DNA of 64,000 nucleotides from Erpobdella octoculata (lineage: Eukaryota > Annelida > Clitellata > Hirudinida > Erpobdellidae). This document shows positions 48,601-64,000 of the stretch, piece after piece (the first letter of the stretch is position 1; each line of letters opens with the position of its first letter). The translations under genes and the position numbers were made by a program. The stretch lies in assembly GCA_963978895.1 (NCBI GenBank), contig OZ022247.1:1570256-1634255 (forward strand), written 5' to 3'. A model generated the notes under the pieces. That model ran no database searches. It was given only the letters and a program-made list of their open reading frames with translations, and was not told the origin of the DNA.

Positions 48601-49147
48601 CCAAACAATCATACGAAATTTCGGTTCTCGAGTACGTTTGAATCTTCGATTGAGGTGTTGAGCGCCACACTTGTGAGCGGCTTACAATTATTACAATTAC
48701 GCGTTACACGCCGTGAGCGTTCCGTAATTTGTAATTTTTTCCGCTCACGTAAAGTAATTACACATTCACACAGACTTACACAACACCGACGAAACACGCA
48801 CATCGACCCGCACACATCTAAAACACAAGGCGTTCAATTGATGCTTCCGAGAATCAAATGCTAGGAAATTATTAAAAAAGGATTCTCCTATATATCTTAC
48901 TAATTACTAGCTAGATGAATCATTATCTTTTTTTCTCTGTTTCTGTCTTTCTCTCTCTCTTTCTATCCCTCTCTACACACATACACACAAGCAGACATAC
49001 ACATCTTCATCGTATTATCATTTTTATCATTGGCGATTTCGGTTAGTGCAACTAGTTGGCCCTATGCCGAACCACTAGCTAACTTTTTTAACTTTTTTAG
49101 GGCGTGATGTTTGGATTGGAGTAAGCTTGAAAGCAGTTGGACATCAC

Positions 49148-49372
49148 ACCTAAAGGTGGACACATGGGTCAGGTTGGGTTGGGTTGGGTTGGGTTGGGTC
49201 CAATTTTTTTGAAACATGCGTGAGGTGGGTTGATTAAAAGTTCAACTTTTTTTCTAATTAAATTTCTAGTGGGTTGGGTCAGAAATTTAACTTTTAAGGT
49301 GGTTTGGGATGGGTTGAGTTGAGTTAGTGATAGGTTGGGTTGGGTTGCCACAAATAGACCCATGTCCATCTC
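49148..49372. mobile_element. MITE-like dispersed repeat with GGGT-rich body, copy B
   Basis: A second copy of the 40.5-kb repeat: ends GGTGGACACATGGGTCAG and AGACCCATGTCCATCTCTG, with a body of TTGGGTTGGG runs and the shared ACATGCGTG segment. Confidence 0.65.
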
Positions 49373-49533
49373 TGATCCCACCCCGTTGAGTTTGATGTTT
49401 ATGTTTGTGTGAGTGTGGCGTGTGTCTTTCCAATATTTTGAGTGTATACAAATCAGTGCCGCTACTGTTTGCCTGCTTGAAAAAAAAAGATTTATTTTAG
49501 TTAAATTGCTTTGGATGGACGGACGGAATATGA

Positions 49534-49705
49534 GTAGATGTGTATATCAGTGGATGTGTATGCTACTGGATGTGTATACGAGTGGATGTGTATATCAGTG
49601 GGTGTGTATATCAGTGGATGTGTATATCAGTGGATGTGTATATCAGTGGATGTGTATATAAGTGGATGTGTATGTAAGTGGATGTGTAAGTTAGTGGATG
49701 GATGG
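49534..49705. repeat. 16-bp minisatellite GTGGATGTGTATATCA, array 1
   Basis: About ten copies of a 16-base unit. Confidence 0.9.
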
Positions 49706-50183
49706 ACATATATATATAGCTGAATGAGACAAGAGGTGATCGGACGGACGGACGGTTATACAAGCGGACAGCACGATTGATGGAAAAGAGATGTAAACAA
49801 ACAACAGCATCACGTGAACTGATAATCGATAGACTGACAGATGAGTTTAAAAATAAAATTGCATCTACGAACAACTACAGCTGTCGGAGGGACGGAAAAA
49901 TGCAATCGTGTGCGTGTGCTACTGTGCGCGTGTGCGTGTGCGTCCGGAAGACTTCCTGGGCGTGCGAGTGTGTGGAAAGGGTGGAATTCTTTTCCAGGCA
50001 GCGGAAAAGAAAGGAAAACAACGATGGAAATCTGAATGAAATCTGAAATATGAATAGATGCGAAGATGCTCGCTTCCGTTGAACTGGAGAGAAGTTCAAT
50101 TGACGACCGACACAATTGGACGGAGAGTGCTTCCTACGATGCGGAAACTTGTGTCGGTGTTGTGTGTCTGTGAACGTGTGGCC

Positions 50184-50405
50184 GGTGGATGTGTATGTTA
50201 GTGGATGTGTATAAGAGTGGATGTGTATAAAAGTGGATGTGTATAAGAGTGGATATGTATAGGAGTGGATGTGTATAAAAGTGGATGTGTATAAAAGTGG
50301 ATGTGTATAAAAGTGGATGTGTATGTTAATGGATGTGTATAAAAGTGGATGTGTATAAAAGTGGATGTGTATGTTAATGGATGTGTATGTTAGTGTGTAT
50401 ACGTG
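50184..50405. repeat. 16-bp minisatellite GTGGATGTGTATAAAA, array 2
   Basis: About 13 copies of the same 16-base unit as the array at 49534, with AAAA in place of ATCA at the variable end. Confidence 0.9.
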
Positions 50406-50594
50406 TAGATGTGTATGTCAATGTGCTTGTGGATTCAATTGACAGTGGGTGGTTTGATAATTACTTTATTTAACTTGTAGAGTGATTAAAACTAGTAAAT
50501 AAGTATGATCTTTAAATATAATTTACTTCCTCATTTTATAGCTATCATTAATTAATTTTTAATTTCATTAAAACTGTTTTTAAGTAATTTTTAC

Positions 50595-50597
<3 letters not shown>

Positions 50598-50641
<44 letters not shown>

Positions 50642-50648
50642 CCACCAC

Positions 50649-50732
<84 letters not shown>

Positions 50733-50745
50733 CATCATCATCATG
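50598..50745. repeat. (ATC)n microsatellite
   Basis: A nearly pure ATC tract with one ACC interruption, 100 bases before the signal-peptide exon of the next gene. Confidence 0.95.
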
Positions 50746-50845
50746 ATTGCCATAATTATCATAATCGTAATCGTCACCATAACCTCTACTCTTATTATTA
50801 GTCATAATAATTAATTATCTACCATTTATTTCCATCTGTAGAAAA

Positions 50846-60954
<10,109 letters not shown>

Positions 60955-61163
60955 TCGTGGAAAGATTATAATTCTGGACCTGCTCAGGAAAAAACAAGAA
61001 GCAACTGGGAGACTGGAAAGCTTATTTTTAGGACGACTGTTGCATTCATTCCGTGTTACCTGAAGACGATGAATTCCCTTTATGACTTTCTCATCCCACC
61101 GATTCCATCTAAGGTGGAACGGTCAGGATAGAGTGATGATACCGGCTGATAAGTTTTAATTAA

Positions 61164-61169
61164 AATAAA
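61164..61169 (+). terminator. Polyadenylation signal AATAAA of the ShKT gene
   Basis: A canonical hexamer 210 bases after the distal stop at 60954. Confidence 0.5.
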
Positions 61170-62185
61170 TGTTTGCCATGTAACCAAGTTTAAAACTTAC
61201 TTAAATATTTCCATTTGTTCATCGGAAACTGTTGTATTAAAATATCATTTAAACGCTATTAAAACTTATTCAAAGTATTTTATTTCTTTCTCAAATTCTT
61301 CTGAAGATATGTTCAATCTTCGCAATAAGACAACGTTTTACAGACAACAAAAGTAAAAATTGATAGTTTTTAAAGTTTTTTGAATCCGATCGAAATCTCT
61401 GACGGAACAGAAAAAAATTGTTTTTGTGGAAATTGTTTCTTGAAAGTCTAACCCCCCCATTCCAGTGTGGCTTGAATGGAATTTTTATTTTAATACGTTT
61501 CTTAATAATCCTTCAACAGCTTAATGGTGACAAATAAAAGAACTATTACAACTCAAAAACACCTTTAAATGATGAAATAGGCCGTATAAAATCATCTGCT
61601 ATGAAATTCTTTTTAGACTCTGCCGTTGAACATGCCTATCGTCTGGCAATAGAAAATCCACATCATTAAAATATAAAAATTATTTTTTTCTGTTTGCATT
61701 AAAATCACGTGCTTCTACCTTTATAATTACTTTCCCGATCGGGCTGATCACTATTTCGACTGTTCAATTTTGCACAGGTATTGCAAATTAGTCGAAATTT
61801 TGCTTAGAAAACAGGATGCTTGAGAAGTTTATAAAAACAATATTAAATTCTAGACATAGAAAACCTTTGGTAGAACAGCTGGTTAGTATGTATGGACACT
61901 CCAGATGTATTATGGAAAGAGTTATTTTCTCCAGAGCACGGCAGGATTAAATCAATCAACCGATGGGTTTTATCTAAATATAAATGTTCTAACCTAGTCA
62001 AATATTTACTACTTGTAATTGAAAAATATCACGAATTTTCAAAAAGGTTTTCCTCTAGAAACTGCTAAAATCCAGAAATTTGTTCAGTTTAATCAAACGA
62101 ACGGAAACTTGTAAAAATGTTTTAAGACACTCGCAAAAAAACTAAATAAAAGAATTGATAATTAATCAACAAACTTGAACTTATT
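61170..62185. other. Spacer, no gene seen
   Basis: Unique AT-rich sequence with no supported gene or repeat. Confidence 0.5.
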
Positions 62186-62189
62186 AGTA

Positions 62190-62310
62190 AATTCAAAAGG
62201 TTTTTTGTAAATTCAAAAAGTTTTTTGTAAATTCAAAAAGATTTTTTTAGTAAATTCAAGGTTTTTTTTAGTAAATTCAAAAAGTTTTTTTTATTAAATT
62301 CAAAATTGTT
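62190..62310. repeat. ~22-bp tandem repeat GTAAATTCAAAAAGTTTTTT
   Basis: About five imperfect copies. The unit carries AAAA/TTTT inverted runs. Confidence 0.82.
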
Positions 62311-62464
62311 CTTAAATAAATTTACTAAATAAAATTGTTTTTAAACACTTACAAAAGTGCGACACAATAAAAAATTAAAAGATAAAAAATCTCATTTATA
62401 TAGACCATTTTTTTAAAAACAATATTTTCTCGCGCCCTAAAAAAATAAAGTAATATTTCTGTAA

Positions 62465-62705
62465 ACGAGAGGGAGCGGGAACAGGAGATCGAGTAGGAGC
62501 GGGAACGGGAGCGAGAAAAAGAAAAGAAACGAGATAACGAGATCACGCGGGAACGGGAAAGCAAGCGGGGAAGGAACTGGGAACAAGAGAGAGAGAGAGA
62601 GAGAAAGAGAGAAAGGAATTAAAAAGAAAGAAAAAGAAAAGGCGAGAAAGAAAAACGATAGAAAAACTTCTAAAAACCCCGGGCACCGCCGGGTAACTCT
62701 GCTAG
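62465..62705 (+). mobile_element. Helitron 3' end fragment (plus)
   Basis: A GGGAGCGGGAAC-type and GA-rich body leads into ACTTCTAAAAACCCCGGGCA, CGCCGGGTAACTCTGCTAG and then T. It is the same terminus as the 17.8-kb Helitron. The 5' end is uncertain (a TC-start candidate lies near 62391). Confidence 0.62.
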
Positions 62706-63480
62706 TTACATTATAATATTAAAATGTACAAAAAATTGTTCTCAAGTATTAAAAAATGTAATGAAAAATGCATGTGTAATGTTTCTGTAAAGAATGCTCC
62801 TGTAAAGAATGTTACACGGCAGCTGATGCTTGAAGAAGAAATCTTTGCTGAGAGTTAACCGAAAGGCTGTTAACAATAATTTTTTTATGCTGAAGGCTAT
62901 TTGCAGACACATGCATACAAACAGAGAAAGAGGGGGAGAATGAGGTAGAAAAAAAGAAAAGGATAGAGAAAGAGTAAAAGAAAGAAAGACAGAAAGAAAG
63001 AAAGAGAATAATAAAGAACAAGAGAAAATGAGAGAAAAGAATACAAGAGAACATTTTTTATTTTCAAAATATTGAAAGCAACAAAAAAAAAATCAGGAAG
63101 CTTCATAATTGCTTATCTCCTCTTACTGGAACTTTTATCAGCAAATGACTTTTCATCTCAGAACATTACATACAAATTATCACTTTCATCGAAATCAGCT
63201 TTTTTGAATCATTATAGTATAATACATATTTGCATACGAGATTCACTACGAGTTTTTTCCTTCTCATATATAAGTGCATCGACATAAGAAAAAGATAATC
63301 TTCTGATGTCTGTTTTGCAGCCAATCTGTCTGCTTTAAAGCCCCTGCTTGGCTTGAGATGACTTATGCTGTGCGTGGTTGGAGTTATTTCCAGTGCGTTA
63401 GAAGTTATCGGTGAAAAATTGTGTTTTGTTATCAATAACGATTGTTGCGCAGTGTAGTCTCCGATGAATTCCACGCTGAT
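62706..63480. other. Spacer with GA-rich tract, no gene seen
   Basis: A GAAA/GA-rich tract at 62925-63040. Nothing else is supported. Confidence 0.5.
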
Positions 63481-63495
63481 GAGTCACTTCATAAC

Positions 63496-63776
<281 letters not shown>

Positions 63777-63880
63777 TATACTTGCCAATTATATTATTAT
63801 TATAACATAATTGACACATTATCAATATACAACCACTCCAAGCAAAATGATTCCTGAATAAACAGACTTTTATATATATA

Positions 63881-63958
63881 CAGTTAAAGTCCTTTTAAGC
63901 CGACCCCTCAAGAGCGGCTGCTAAGAGCAAAGGACACTTTTCTTCGGGGTGGAATATG

Positions 63959-64000
<42 letters not shown>
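63881..64000 (+). mobile_element. Tc1/mariner-like MITE end, copy B (cut by window edge)
   Basis: It begins CAGTTAAAGTCC after TA. About 65 bases match the right end of copy A at 14939-15129 in inverted orientation, including CGGCTGCT and GGACACTTTT. A (TA)n tract fills the last 40 bases, so the other end is not visible. Confidence 0.62.

Noticed and set aside
49160..49200. Telomere-like TTGGG runs
   Set aside because: They are short, internal and shared with the dispersed repeat at 40.5 kb. Not a telomere.

Overview
The window is nuclear DNA of a multicellular animal. It is AT-rich and has genes with GT-AG introns. It carries many simple repeats: three (ATGT)n tracts, long (ATT)n, (ATC)n, (GA)n and (TA)n tracts, and several minisatellites. 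It also holds LINE, SINE-like, Helitron and MITE remnants. A TTLL3/8-type tubulin glycylase (a ciliary enzyme) and a multidomain extracellular protein with a ShKT domain fit an invertebrate bilaterian. The overall look suggests a spiralian such as an annelid or mollusc, but this is inference and the species cannot be read from the sequence.

Layout. 1-5 kb: simple repeats and an 18-bp minisatellite, no supported gene. 5.3-15.5 kb: a cluster of six single-exon genes, two on + and then four on -, for small secreted proteins of about 110 residues. They form one family that I do not recognise. Every copy has the same upstream promoter module, and a seventh promoter remains without a gene. 15.5-24.4 kb: no gene; it holds minisatellites, a complete non-autonomous Helitron nested in a minisatellite, and an inverted pair of SINE-like copies. 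24.5-29.1 kb: a five-exon gene for a Q/N/S/acid-rich protein of about 1014 residues with one compact unrecognised domain. 31.8-36.9 kb: a six-exon TTLL3/8-like glycylase of 959 residues. 37-45 kb: repeats, a 336-bp near-palindrome and two LINE 3' ends joined by an (ATT)n tract. 45.0-46.8 kb: a two-exon LRR-Ig surface protein of 527 residues. 46.8-50.8 kb: repeats. 50.8-61.0 kb: a gene of about 15-16 exons for a secreted protein in which two copies of a Cys-rich extracellular module flank one ShKT domain. Its reading frame is damaged by a 20-bp tandem duplication, and two further exon ends are in doubt. 61-64 kb: repeats, a Helitron end and a Tc1-like MITE end.

The strongest candidate for something undescribed is the secreted-protein cluster at 5.3-15.5 kb. 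It has a birth-and-death layout, a highly conserved promoter and a conserved C-terminal L/F-PGIE-x6 block. I see no operon-like cooperation among the larger genes. They look like independent loci that share a neighbourhood.
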